64,000 nt of DNA from JANQEU01 sp965601455. Lineage in GTDB: Bacteria; Bacteroidota; Bacteroidia; Cytophagales; Cyclobacteriaceae. The stretch is from NCBI GenBank assembly GCA_965601455.1, contig OZ271831.1:1612001-1676000 (forward strand). Reading direction: 5' to 3'. Below the pieces are notes generated by a model that did no database searches, had not been told where the DNA came from, and worked only from the letters and a program-made list of their open reading frames with translations. The translations under genes and the position numbers were made by a program. Positions 1-7,731 of the stretch are shown here, piece after piece (within the stretch, counting starts at the first letter, position 1; each line of letters begins with the position of its first letter).

Positions 1-680
1 GAAAGATCATTATAGAGTTTAGGAAATTCTTCAATATTCGCTTTAAACTCATCCGACCACAGGAGCTCCTCTGATTGGGCATTTAATAGTCTTGCACGGT
101 AAACATATTCATTACTAGCTGGTGAAAGGCTCGATTCCAATATTGTTTTGACATCTAGTTCGGAACCGATTTGCTTTAAGCTTTTTGATGATTGAGAATA
201 CGGAAGAGTTGAAGTCCTTGAAATGGTTTTTAATGTTCCCATTTTTCCCAGTTCTGTAATAATCCCATCATGCAAGCCAGCTACTAGATATTCATTCTCC
301 TTTCCAGGTAGATTATTTTGAATGGGTAAAACGGCTACTGACTCCAAATTCTCCAGAGGTCCATTACCGCCGCCAATTTTGATGAATCGCAATGCTCTTG
401 GATTAACAGTAAGCGGGTTAGTGACGAAATAGACAATTGACGCAATTCCAAGAACGGAAATGACAATCTGAATTGCAATTGCTTTCTTATTCCATCGACC
501 TTTGAAAGAGCTGAAGGTTATCGTTCCAAATATGCCAAAAACCAGGAAGAGAATCAGAATGTCGAGCAGTAGTGGTTCCAAATCGTAGCGTTCGATAAAG
601 AAATTGGATGCTTCCATCAACACCCACGCTGTCCCAAAATAGATGGCAAGGTTCTTTCCTATTTGTTTATTGAGTTTCAC
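1..680 (-). CDS. TolB-like/adenylate-cyclase-associated membrane protein, partial
   Basis: The 3' end lies outside the window; about 226 N-terminal residues are visible. I chose the GTG at 680-678 as start because the following residues (VKLNKQIGKNLAIYFGTAWV) resemble the usual beginning of this family and no in-frame ATG lies upstream before the attC-like repeat. Two or three hydrophobic segments (roughly residues 10-30, 38-55 and 68-88) precede a domain beginning ESVAVLPIQNN, followed by GLHDGIITELGKMG and ISRTSTLPYSQ. This is the pattern of the TolB-like domain found in CyaD-type and TPR-containing signalling proteins, whose typical form is SIAVLPF, DGITEEL and SRTSS. It is probably membrane-anchored with a soluble C-terminal part that may carry TPRs beyond the window. 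It is the leftmost visible cassette of the array. Family assignment is fairly secure; the biological role is unknown. Confidence 0.75.
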   Translation of the reverse strand, partial: MKLNKQIGKNLAIYFGTAWVLMEASNFFIERYDLEPLLLDILILFLVFGIFGTITFSSFKGRWNKKAIAIQIVISVLGIASIVYFVTNPLTVNPRALRFIKIGGGNGPLENLESVAVLPIQNNLPGKENEYLVAGLHDGIITELGKMGTLKTISRTSTLPYSQSSKSLKQIGSELDVKTILESSLSPASNEYVYRARLLNAQSEELLWSDEFKANIEEFPKLYNDL

Positions 681-719
681 TACATTAAAGGTAGCATTTC
701 TACCTGGTGAAGGTGTGGT

Positions 720-786
720 GGGTAACGTTCCGTGTATGGTGTCGTAGCATCCCAAAGGGTGCAATGCACTATACACTTTGTTAGGC
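720..786 (-). repeat. Short attC-like recombination site (67 bp)
   Basis: It opens with GGGTAAC (720-726) and closes with GTTAGGC (780-786). The flanking arms pair: TAACGTTCCGTGTATGGTG against the complement of CACTATACACTTTGTTA, with extra unpaired bases in one arm as in true attC sites. An inner GCATCCC/GGGTGC pair encloses AAA. The closing core extended, GTTAGGCAAAG (780-790), is the reverse complement, with one mismatch, of TTTTGCCTAAC (1851-1861) at the other end of the same cassette. Size and layout (R''-L''-L'-R') fit a classical 59-base element. Confidence 0.8.
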
Positions 787-791
787 AAAGT

Positions 792-1841
792 TTATTCAAA
801 TATTAGGTTAGTCATTGTCTTTGTTGTCAGGATTCTAATCGCAAACATCGACTCATCTATTTCATAATCTATTAAATCCAGCTTGTGTGGGATTAATTGC
901 GACCACTTTGAATAACTGTAATTTCTTTCAAAATCTAGGTCAATTTCACACCTTAATTCTTCTGCTGCCTTTATTTCCCACTCACAATTAGAAAGTCCAA
1001 TTTCTTCAGCTGAAAAGCCTGCATTGAGTTTGTCAAAATCAATTTTTTCAATGTCGTTAGTGACCGAGAAAATCGGAGTTCTAGTAATTCTATTACTTAA
1101 CAGTTTAGCACTTGAGTCAGTTATTTGTCCGTTTTCGTAAATACAATCATCTATTGCCAATGCTATAAAGCCTGAAAATTTATCATTGGAGGTTTTATAG
1201 TAATCCTTCTCTTGAATTTGACGAGAAAGGTCGTTTCGTTGAAATTCGTACCAAACTAATCCTAAGTCATTAATGATTAGATCACTTTTGAAATTAGAGC
1301 CTACTTTTGAGTACACACCGTATGCTTTTTGGAGTCTTGCCCTTGACGCAAATGGATGAAGGCTCAAATCTATTAGAATGCTATTATCTTTTGCAGTTTC
1401 TACATCTAATACGCAAATTCGACCGCTATTGTCATTGGAATCTAATTCGGTTGCAAACCAAGCACAGATATCAAGGTCTACGGTAAAATCTAATAGTTCT
1501 GAATAAAGTCCGTAATGTTGGACATAAGCTGCTGAATCCATGCCGCTAACATTTAATTTCTTTTGGATTTTTTCGTCTACATATATAGATATTGCTTCTA
1601 GTATTGTCTTATCAATTTCATCTAAATCGGATTCAGTCTTCATCCTCTGCATAGACGTAAGGCTGCTATCATATAAACCTGGTTCTCCTCTGAAGAGATA
1701 TTTTGGAACGTTGAGTTTTCTTGTATTACTTGAATTAATATCTTTTGCTTCAATGCTTACTTTCTTATCAGGATAATTATCTTTTAGATGAGATATCAAG
1801 GAAGACAGGTTCTCAAATCTTCTATGTTCAGGTATGTTCAT
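792..1841 (-). CDS. FRG-domain protein
   Basis: 349 residues, no signal peptide. An N-terminal LFRGEPG (about residues 48-54) and a central QHYGLYSELLDFTVDL (about 108-123) followed by ICAWFAT match the FRG domain, named for its conserved Phe-Arg-Gly and normally containing QHYGxPTRLLDWT. The C-terminal half is not recognised. FRG proteins are widespread in accessory regions and have been linked to phage defence and toxin functions; the enzymatic activity is not established. The ATG at 1841 lies 17 bases inside the cassette boundary and the stop at 792 is a few bases from the closing core of the downstream attC-like repeat, as expected for a single-gene cassette with almost no leader. A chromosomal gene with its own promoter is less likely for lack of space. 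Confidence 0.8.
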   Translation of the reverse strand: MNIPEHRRFENLSSLISHLKDNYPDKKVSIEAKDINSSNTRKLNVPKYLFRGEPGLYDSSLTSMQRMKTESDLDEIDKTILEAISIYVDEKIQKKLNVSGMDSAAYVQHYGLYSELLDFTVDLDICAWFATELDSNDNSGRICVLDVETAKDNSILIDLSLHPFASRARLQKAYGVYSKVGSNFKSDLIINDLGLVWYEFQRNDLSRQIQEKDYYKTSNDKFSGFIALAIDDCIYENGQITDSSAKLLSNRITRTPIFSVTNDIEKIDFDKLNAGFSAEEIGLSNCEWEIKAAEELRCEIDLDFERNYSYSKWSQLIPHKLDLIDYEIDESMFAIRILTTKTMTNLIFE

Positions 1842-1854
1842 ATCTCAAAATTTT

Positions 1855-2076
1855 GCCTAACACCCAGCTATGGGGCGTCTTCCCCAAAGCCGGTAAGTGG
1901 AACTAAAGATAACGAACCTGTACCTAATTCAAACAGCTTCCAAAAAGAACACTTGATGAAGTTTCAGTTCCAGGGGATAGGAGGTCCAATGTGTGGTGAA
2001 AGGCCAGAACCACATAACTTTTGGAAAGGAACAGTCGCTTAAAGACGGTGCCGATTGGCAGTTGGGTTGCTTAGAC
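1855..2076 (-). repeat. Long attC-like repeat (222 bp), degenerate closing core
   Basis: It opens GCCTAACACCCAGCTATGGG (1855 on) and shares both its first 30 bases and an internal stretch (AAGCCGGTAAGTGGAA, TAAAGATAACGAACCTG) with the repeat at 8373-8610. The closing core is weak, CTTAGAC at 2070-2076, with G-to-C at the first position. GCTTAGACAC there is a near reverse complement of GTGTTTAAC (3166-3174), which I take as the other end of the same cassette. Short open frames crossing it are not genes. Confidence 0.7.
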
Positions 2077-2102
2077 ACTTCCTCAAAACCAAATTATGTA
2101 GC

Positions 2103-3089
2103 TTATTTCTTTTTTGAGTCTGGAAGTTTAATATCTCCAGAGACTTTAATTGTGGATTTATCATCTGTCTTTTTTCCCGGAGTAGGTGGGTATACCGTTC
2201 TCGTATAATTTCCGGAAGAAATATTAAAGGGAATGACTGGAATTTCCATCCTGGTTGAGCCACCTTTCCAATCAAATTGATCACAATTAAAATCACAAAT
2301 AATACTCTTGAATGTGTACAAATAGCCTTTATCTTGGATTCTCAGCTGATATTCAATTTTAGAGGGTAGTTCAAGATCTTTAAACAAATTTTCTCCACTG
2401 TTGCTCTTAATAAAGCTTTTTATTTCATCAGAAACCGTTTCCATCGCCGCACTTGCTGCTGGTTCTGCCTGAATTCTTGCCACTGTAATACTGGATAGAG
2501 GAGTTGCTATTCCAACTGCTGCTGTGATTAGTTCATCTACCTGGCTATCAGTCGTAGATGTAGCTTCTGATAAAGTCCCATTTTCAGATAGTTTTTGACT
2601 TAGTGTTGAAGAACCAAGCCAAGGCATATTGCTATTCAAGTAGTATTTGGTTGAATAATCAACAACTGTTTTAGTTGCCCAATTGTTGGATACGGTATCC
2701 AGCTCTTTTTTGAGGTCTGAAGGCTGGTCAAGAACTTTTGTCAATCCTGCTAGACTTTTTACAATAGCGAGGCTTGCCTTTTGAGCTTGGATTTGAGTGC
2801 TATCAGAAAGCGATAAAACTATATCCCTGATGGTATCCAATTGACCTTCATCAGTTTTTGATACTTTTCGCTCTATAAGCACAGTTTCTTTTGCTTTATC
2901 TAGCTTTTCAATTTTCACAAACTTCACCTCGTACCATTTATAAAGATATTGAGTACTTTGTTCCGTTATTTCTTTGTGGACATAAAACGGAATTCCCTTC
3001 TGTTTTTTAGTTTCTTTGTAGACTCGGATTGACGGTGCGCATGAACTTAGAACTAAAGCACTGAAGAGGACAATTATATAATTTTTCAT
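2103..3089 (-). CDS. Putative lipoprotein of unknown function
   Basis: 328 residues. The N-terminus MKNYIIVLFSALVLSSCAPS is a clear type II signal peptide with lipobox LSSC, so the product should be an outer-membrane or periplasmic lipoprotein. The middle has Ala/Ser-rich helical stretches; the C-terminus is Lys-rich (DDKST, PDSKKK). I do not recognise a family. It is the sole gene of its cassette, ending 26 bases before the attC-like repeat at 1855-2076. About 75 bases separate its ATG from the presumed cassette boundary near 3174, a longer leader than in the neighbouring cassettes, which could hold a promoter. Confidence 0.75.
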   Translation of the reverse strand: MKNYIIVLFSALVLSSCAPSIRVYKETKKQKGIPFYVHKEITEQSTQYLYKWYEVKFVKIEKLDKAKETVLIERKVSKTDEGQLDTIRDIVLSLSDSTQIQAQKASLAIVKSLAGLTKVLDQPSDLKKELDTVSNNWATKTVVDYSTKYYLNSNMPWLGSSTLSQKLSENGTLSEATSTTDSQVDELITAAVGIATPLSSITVARIQAEPAASAAMETVSDEIKSFIKSNSGENLFKDLELPSKIEYQLRIQDKGYLYTFKSIICDFNCDQFDWKGGSTRMEIPVIPFNISSGNYTRTVYPPTPGKKTDDKSTIKVSGDIKLPDSKKK

Positions 3090-3167
3090 AACGGTATTTT
3101 CTGCAATATCCTAAAAAACTGAATATATGGAAATACCTAAAAGTAGGGAATTGCAGACGAGAGTTGT

Positions 3168-3312
3168 GTTTAACGGTCTAATATTTTCATAGTTCAGAAA
3201 ATATCAATCCTTCTCCGAGTCTATAACATAGGTTCCAAAAGATTTATATATAACCTTTAAAATATCTTCAATGTATGTTTTCGAATACCCTCTGCAAGCA
3301 ACTAAGTTAGCC
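3168..3312 (-). repeat. Possible degenerate attC-like site
   Basis: It lies exactly where the array layout predicts a site. It opens with GTTTAAC (3168-3174) and closes with GTTAGCC (3306-3312), which overlaps the last codons of the cytidylyltransferase-like gene. The arms pair poorly, and its closing core does not match the GAGCATAAC core at 4793-4801, so this could be a decayed site or a junction of fused cassettes. A perfect ATATTTTC/GAAAATAT hairpin (3181-3188 with 3197-3204) sits inside it. Confidence 0.35.
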
Positions 3313-3736
3313 GATTGGGCTTAGTACCTATTACACTCTTTTTTTGATCAATTAAATCGGATGTTGAGACTGAGTAAGTATAGGCAATGATTTTAATTGT
3401 AATGTTATACTTGGTAATAAGCTTTAGATTTCTATTAGGTATGATTTTGTTAGAAGGTATGAATATTGTATCAAAGTCATATTCATCAATTACTTCTTTG
3501 AAAGGTTTATCCTTAAGAAACGCAGAAATCCGACTGTTGAAAGATTGTATAGTTTTTAATCGATTCTGTTCATCTTGGAGCGGTCTTTCTGACCCTTTTT
3601 TTGTTCGTACCATCGCATTACAATCGACTCCTACTATCAATTTGTCACATTGATTTAAGCAGTTATAAAGATAATTTTTATGTCCTCTGTGGAACAGATC
3701 AAATACTCCCGATGTATAACCAATAATCTTATTCAC
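3302..3736 (-). CDS. Cytidylyltransferase-like enzyme (TagD/RfaE-C type fold)
   Basis: 144 residues, a complete single-domain nucleotidyltransferase. The N-terminal GVFDLFHRGHKNYL carries the HxGH nucleotide-binding motif (His16, His19); VGVD and a Pro-Leu-Gln-Asp segment (RPLQDEQNRL) follow. The C-terminal VSTSDLI resembles the ISTTxII catalytic motif of glycerol-3-phosphate and related CTP transferases. Such enzymes transfer CMP or AMP to a phosphorylated small molecule; the substrate cannot be read here. The gene starts two bases after the stop of the upstream macro-domain gene, so the pair is almost certainly co-transcribed and shares one cassette. No wall or LPS biosynthesis genes are nearby, so a role in making or modifying a nucleotide-linked metabolite recognised by the macro domain is possible (inference). 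Confidence 0.8.
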   Translation of the reverse strand: MNKIIGYTSGVFDLFHRGHKNYLYNCLNQCDKLIVGVDCNAMVRTKKGSERPLQDEQNRLKTIQSFNSRISAFLKDKPFKEVIDEYDFDTIFIPSNKIIPNRNLKLITKYNITIKIIAYTYSVSTSDLIDQKKSVIGTKPNRLT

Positions 3737-3738
3737 AT

Positions 3739-4698
3739 TTAAAGTCCGCTAAGTTGAGTTAGAATTTCATTTGACGTGTAAATGGCATCCTTAAGTCTAT
3801 ATGTGCCAAGAAAAACTTCATAGTCCTTTGCCTTATTTCTTAAAATTTGAATCAATGGATTTACTGTTATACTTGATGCAGTTTTAGCCTCCTTACCACC
3901 ACTTCCAGTACCAAATAACGGGATAAAAACAGAGTTAAAGTTTGTTGAGTCAAGAAAGTCGAAAAGAGAAATAAGCCCGTCTCTTATTGATGTTTCTTGA
4001 ATTATGACATTACCTGAATTATTTTTTTCAATACTCACCAGATGGATGACTTTCTTCACCCCCTGACGATTGTCATTGTAAGCGTCATTCGGAATAACAA
4101 GGCCTAACTTGAATGGAGCAATTAGATTCTTTTTACGTTTCCATTGGTCAATGTAGTGCTTGACATGATCATTTACTACAAAACCATTTTCATTGATGTC
4201 AGCAAATATCCTTCTGGCTCGACCTGAAACTGACGTTCCAAATATTTTACCTAGACTCAGCTCAGTGTCTTCTGAAGTGACAATAACTTCAGCTTCTTCA
4301 GATAAATTTAAGATGCTACCGCAAAAACATCGAATAGTTGAATTACCTACTTTGAGACCTTCAGAAATAATTTTCGAGTCGATCAATTTGTTTTTACTCT
4401 TTTTGGACGTCAAAAATGAAATAACTCCAAAAATCATTGAGAGTAATAAAAAAATGTAACCAACTAGATTACCATATTGGCATGAAGGACAGCCAGGTTC
4501 TTGAATTAACTGAAATGTCTTATTTATGACTAATTCCCAGAATTCAGGTCTGGGGACTAATGCTGCTGTCGATGCAGCTAAAAAACCTAAGGAGAGTCTA
4601 GTGAATATCGAAGCCTGTAAAAGTGCCCTTTCGGTAAGATGTTTAAAGACAAGGGTGAGGGTATATTTAAAAATTTTAAACATTCGATTATACAACAA
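3739..4698 (-). CDS. Two-TM macro-domain protein (candidate defence effector)
   Basis: 319 residues. Two hydrophobic segments lie near residues 27-47 and 78-97; the second ends ISFLTSKKSKN, a positively charged flank. The rest resembles a macro domain: VIVTSEDTELSLGKIFG followed by SVSGRARR, then KKVIHLVSIE, and near the C-terminus FIPLFGTGSGGK, the Gly-rich ADP-ribose loop (about residues 260-271). Macro domains bind ADP-ribose-type nucleotides. A membrane-anchored macro domain is the effector layout of type II Thoeris ThsA, but no TIR gene is adjacent; the partner here is a cytidylyltransferase-like enzyme two bases downstream. Function as an immune effector is inference. Met6 is an alternative start. 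Confidence 0.75.
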   Translation of the reverse strand: MLYNRMFKIFKYTLTLVFKHLTERALLQASIFTRLSLGFLAASTAALVPRPEFWELVINKTFQLIQEPGCPSCQYGNLVGYIFLLLSMIFGVISFLTSKKSKNKLIDSKIISEGLKVGNSTIRCFCGSILNLSEEAEVIVTSEDTELSLGKIFGTSVSGRARRIFADINENGFVVNDHVKHYIDQWKRKKNLIAPFKLGLVIPNDAYNDNRQGVKKVIHLVSIEKNNSGNVIIQETSIRDGLISLFDFLDSTNFNSVFIPLFGTGSGGKEAKTASSITVNPLIQILRNKAKDYEVFLGTYRLKDAIYTSNEILTQLSGL

Positions 4699-4794
4699 CC
4701 TTCATATTATAGTGATACTTTCTAAGTAATATGCTGAATCTGGGCAACTCAAGATTGTGACTAGATTGAATCTTTAAAGAATCTTCCCTATTGA

Positions 4795-4911
4795 GCATAA
4801 CGTCTAACTAAAATTAGTATGCGCCCAGGTTGCTATTAGCACCGAGGTTTTTATTTCGTGATGACATTTCAAAGAGCTCAGTTCGCATATTCATTTTAGT
4901 ATTTGTAAGGG
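4795..4911 (-). repeat. attC-like repeat (117 bp)
   Basis: It opens GCATAAC (4795-4801) and closes GTAAGGG (4905-4911). The arms form a long imperfect hairpin: ACTAAAATTAGTATGCG (4807-4823) pairs with CGCATATTCATTTTAGT (4884-4900) except around two positions. GTAAGGGTC (4905-4913) is the reverse complement, with one mismatch, of GACCCTAAC (6785-6793) at the other end of the same cassette. Its sequence is unrelated to the 235-bp family, so only core and fold are shared, as in mobile integron cassettes. Confidence 0.8.
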
Positions 4912-4915
4912 TCCT

Positions 4916-6763
4916 TTAAAAGCATTGCCAGGAATGTTCAAATAAAATTGGAAAGTGGCTCCTTACTTCACTGACCTTTTTGTCTTTATTTACTTTAAGT
5001 AAATTCATTATTTGCTCATAATCTCCCTCTAATTCCATATAAATATTTTCAATGTCATAGTTTCGATTGAGCAAATGATTGAAAACAGCTAGGGAAAGCA
5101 ATTTACCGACATACCATTCCAGATTTGACCAAAGGTTTGAATATTCATTTATGAATTTCCCGGAATGAACAATTTGGTTACGATGAAGATATATTCTATC
5201 AAGTTGATATGATATAGATTTAAAGGACCTTTCAATTCTATTTAGCAAATCTTCACAAGTCCATATCTTGCCAGAATAGATATCATTCAATTGACAAAAT
5301 TGTTTGCAAAGAAGATTAGACTGATTTTTAATTGTATTGTAAGGATCGCTTTCTTTCTCAAAAGAAGTAGTTAACCAATTAGCCCAGGAAACAATATTCG
5401 ATGGCTTAAAACCAAATGTTGGGGTACCAAGGTTAGACAATTCGTTATCGTTGGTTTTATTGGATTCTACGAATCTGACGGCCAGAGACATTATGTCCCT
5501 ACCTAACGCTCCAATTGATAGAGACTTAGAAACGAAAACTTTCACATTTTCAATATCTGAACTTTTGTTTCGATACGGCAACAATGTTTCCATTGATGTC
5601 CAAAGTAATGCCAAAGAATTTTCAATTGATTTCGAGCCGAGTGCAAGGTGATAAAAATAAATTGGTTGAAACAAACTCTCTATGTGAGGAATTTCTGAGC
5701 TCTTATCAAATTCAAAATCATATTCTTTTGACAACCTGGAAAGAGTTTGTTTCAAAGTGTTAACTCGAAATGGAGTGTTAATTGGGTCAATGTAGATGCT
5801 ACTCTTAATGTATTTATGATCGCTGGCTTTGCTGAATCGCCAAAGGATATTGTCAAAAAATTGATTAAAAAATGAAAGTGACATTCTCTCTTTAGAAGCA
5901 ACATATCTCTTTAAGCCAACATCATAGATTGCACGAATGAAATTATGAGGATCCATTGCTTCCACAGTAACTTCGAATAATTCTTCGTTATCAAGTGGAT
6001 CAAAACCATCTGGAAGAATTTTTTCTTTTACCATATAGAATTGTACTGATTTGATTTTTACTTTTTCCTCATTCAGATTATCCCTCATGAATTTGAATTC
6101 CAAACTTTCTTGAGGAACCTTAAAAAGTAATTTGTATTCACTGTCTTTATTGTTAAAATTTCGTAGTAGTTTTTTTATCGCAGTCAAGCCACCTTGTTTT
6201 GAAACGTACCTAAAAGCAAGATCACTAATTGTTGTGGCTGAGTAACCTACATATAAAAGGTACGGAATTAAGAGGTCAACCAGAGTGTCAATGGATTTTG
6301 CATTCCTGGCAAATTGTTCTTCGTTGTTGTAGTCTATATCTAATATTTCACTTGATAGAAAGGTATAATAGTGTTTTAATGTTCTCTCATATTTGACTTT
6401 AGCATTATGTAAGAAGTCAGTAAAATGTTTTGCATTATCTAATCGATTCGAATCGAATTCTCCGAAAAACTTAACGATATCTGGGAAATATTTTTTTAGT
6501 ATCAGGTCGTTAATAATGTTAGAATTCAAATCCTTATCTCGTGATTCTTCAATCAAACTCAATAATCTACTTTTGAATTTGGGATTTGTCTGAACAAGAG
6601 ATGCAACCAGAATAATTTCTGCAAGCAAAGTATGTCCATTCGTGGTTCTATGTCGATTAGAGATTAATTCTCCAGAGTCGACACGTTGCTTGACAAGTTC
6701 AAAAAAATACTTGGTGAGGGAAGTATGTTTGTCGTTCCAGCTGTCGCTTTTTGCTGTCCACAT
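4916..6763 (-). CDS. HEPN-domain protein (Apea-like), putative RNase
   Basis: 615 residues, no signal peptide or TM segment. The C-terminal third has LALLWTSMETLLPYRN and then YLHRNQIVHSG (coding positions near 5160-5190), which contains the R-x4-H motif (RNQIVH) diagnostic of HEPN RNases and resembles the Apea-like HEPN family. The long N-terminal part is helical and not recognised. HEPN proteins with this motif are commonly RNA cleavers in toxin-antitoxin and antiphage systems. It is the sole gene of its cassette: the ATG at 6763 lies about 30 bases from the cassette boundary and the stop only a few bases from the closing core of the downstream attC-like repeat. No obvious antitoxin gene is present, so it may be self-inhibited or respond to infection (inference). 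Confidence 0.7.
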   Translation of the reverse strand: MWTAKSDSWNDKHTSLTKYFFELVKQRVDSGELISNRHRTTNGHTLLAEIILVASLVQTNPKFKSRLLSLIEESRDKDLNSNIINDLILKKYFPDIVKFFGEFDSNRLDNAKHFTDFLHNAKVKYERTLKHYYTFLSSEILDIDYNNEEQFARNAKSIDTLVDLLIPYLLYVGYSATTISDLAFRYVSKQGGLTAIKKLLRNFNNKDSEYKLLFKVPQESLEFKFMRDNLNEEKVKIKSVQFYMVKEKILPDGFDPLDNEELFEVTVEAMDPHNFIRAIYDVGLKRYVASKERMSLSFFNQFFDNILWRFSKASDHKYIKSSIYIDPINTPFRVNTLKQTLSRLSKEYDFEFDKSSEIPHIESLFQPIYFYHLALGSKSIENSLALLWTSMETLLPYRNKSSDIENVKVFVSKSLSIGALGRDIMSLAVRFVESNKTNDNELSNLGTPTFGFKPSNIVSWANWLTTSFEKESDPYNTIKNQSNLLCKQFCQLNDIYSGKIWTCEDLLNRIERSFKSISYQLDRIYLHRNQIVHSGKFINEYSNLWSNLEWYVGKLLSLAVFNHLLNRNYDIENIYMELEGDYEQIMNLLKVNKDKKVSEVRSHFPILFEHSWQCF

Positions 6764-6786
6764 ATATATGCCATTTCGATAATTGA

Positions 6787-7022
6787 CCCTAACGTCCAGC
6801 TATGGGGCGTCCACCCCAAAGTGTGTTAATAACAATAAAGGTAACGGATTGGCACCATTCCTTCAAACCTGTCAGACATCCATCCGATCCTGCAGTCAAA
6901 CTACGAGAACTCATCGGAGTTCTAAAGTGAAATAGTAGTCTCAGAAGGTGACAATCCGTGGGCCATTTAGCCAGAAAGTTTCAGATAGCTCAGTAGTGGA
7001 TGCACTATAGCGCATGTTGTGG
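6787..7022 (-). repeat. Long attC-like repeat (236 bp)
   Basis: It opens CCCTAACGTCCAGCTATGGG and closes CACTATAGCGCATGTTGTGG. It is highly similar to the repeat at 7496-7731 over the first 65 bases and the last 80. Terminal arms pair as in attC (AGCTAT with ATAGC; TCCACC with GGTGGA-like bases). The closing core GTTGTGG departs from GTTAG, but GTTGTGGTGC (7016-7025) is the exact reverse complement of GCACCACAAC (7493-7502), the opposite end of the same cassette. Confidence 0.85.
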
Positions 7023-7028
7023 TGCGTT

Positions 7029-7487
7029 TTATTCTGTAACTATTCCATAATAAATCGCACTAACAGAGCAATACAGCTCATTGTCTTTCCTTTTTCGATT
7101 TACTTTGAATACTGGTTCATCAAGTTCAGAATCAATTGCCGAGACTACACCCTCCTTTCGTTGACTTGGCGCAAAAGCTGCATACCTTCCTTTCTTCAAT
7201 TCACCAGAAAACTCATAATCAATTACACCAATTGTATCACCCACTGAGTTTGTTCCAATTGTAAAGCTTGGCCAGCTGACATTGGAGTAACGACCTTTAG
7301 ATTCGAATTTTAATACTTTGATTTTTATGGTGTCGTCAGTTGTAGAATAGTTCCAGAGTTCTCGGCAGGATTCAACAATTTCAAGGTTGGCCTTCTTCTT
7401 TCTTTTGCTAGTTAAGTTGCTATGTATGAATCGTTGACAGCCGATTAGAGTTAAGGTCACTATAAGGATTGATGAAATTTGCTTCAT
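7029..7487 (-). CDS. Small lipoprotein of unknown function
   Basis: 152 residues from the ATG at 7487; the frame extends to a GTG at 7499, but MKQISSILIVTLTLIGCQRF gives a proper type II signal peptide with lipobox LIGC. The mature part is predominantly beta-strand-like, with KYAAFAPSQRKEG-type segments, and I recognise no family. The start is about 15 bases from the cassette boundary and the stop 7 bases from the closing core of the attC-like site at 6787-7022. It is a single-gene cassette, probably expressed by read-through from upstream. Confidence 0.7.
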   Translation of the reverse strand: MKQISSILIVTLTLIGCQRFIHSNLTSKRKKKANLEIVESCRELWNYSTTDDTIKIKVLKFESKGRYSNVSWPSFTIGTNSVGDTIGVIDYEFSGELKKGRYAAFAPSQRKEGVVSAIDSELDEPVFKVNRKRKDNELYCSVSAIYYGIVTE

Positions 7488-7495
7488 GCTGTGCA

Positions 7496-7731
7496 CCACA
7501 ACGTCCAGCTATGGGGCTGTCCACCCCAAAGCGTGTTAATAACAATAAAGGTAACGGATTGGCGCCACCCCTCAAAGTCTATCAAGTATCCATGCAGTCC
7601 GTCAGTCTAACGCCAGAAAACACATGAACTCATAAGGGCAACAATATTGTCAGAAGGTGACAATACGTGGGCCAGCTAGCCAGAAAGTTTCAAATGGCGG
7701 AAAGGTGGATGCCTTATAGCGTATGTTAGCC
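7496..7731 (-). repeat. Long attC-like repeat (236 bp)
   Basis: It opens CCACAACGTCCAGCTATGGG and closes CCTTATAGCGTATGTTAGCC. The unusual CAAC start is explained by its cassette partner GTTGTGGTGC at 7016-7025. GTTAGCCTC (7725-7733) is the exact reverse complement of GAGGCTAAC (8371-8379), the other end of the cassette downstream of which this site lies. The interior is closest to the repeat at 6787-7022 (GTTAATAACAATAAAGGTAA, then TCAGAAGGTGACAAT). Confidence 0.85.

Noticed and set aside
1788..2296. Short open frames on both strands across the repeat at 1855-2076
   Set aside because: They lie inside an attC-like repeat, are not conserved between repeats, and have no protein character.
3181..3204. 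Hairpin ATATTTTC/GAAAATAT as a terminator
   Set aside because: AT-only stem with no T-run downstream; more likely part of a degenerate attC-like site.
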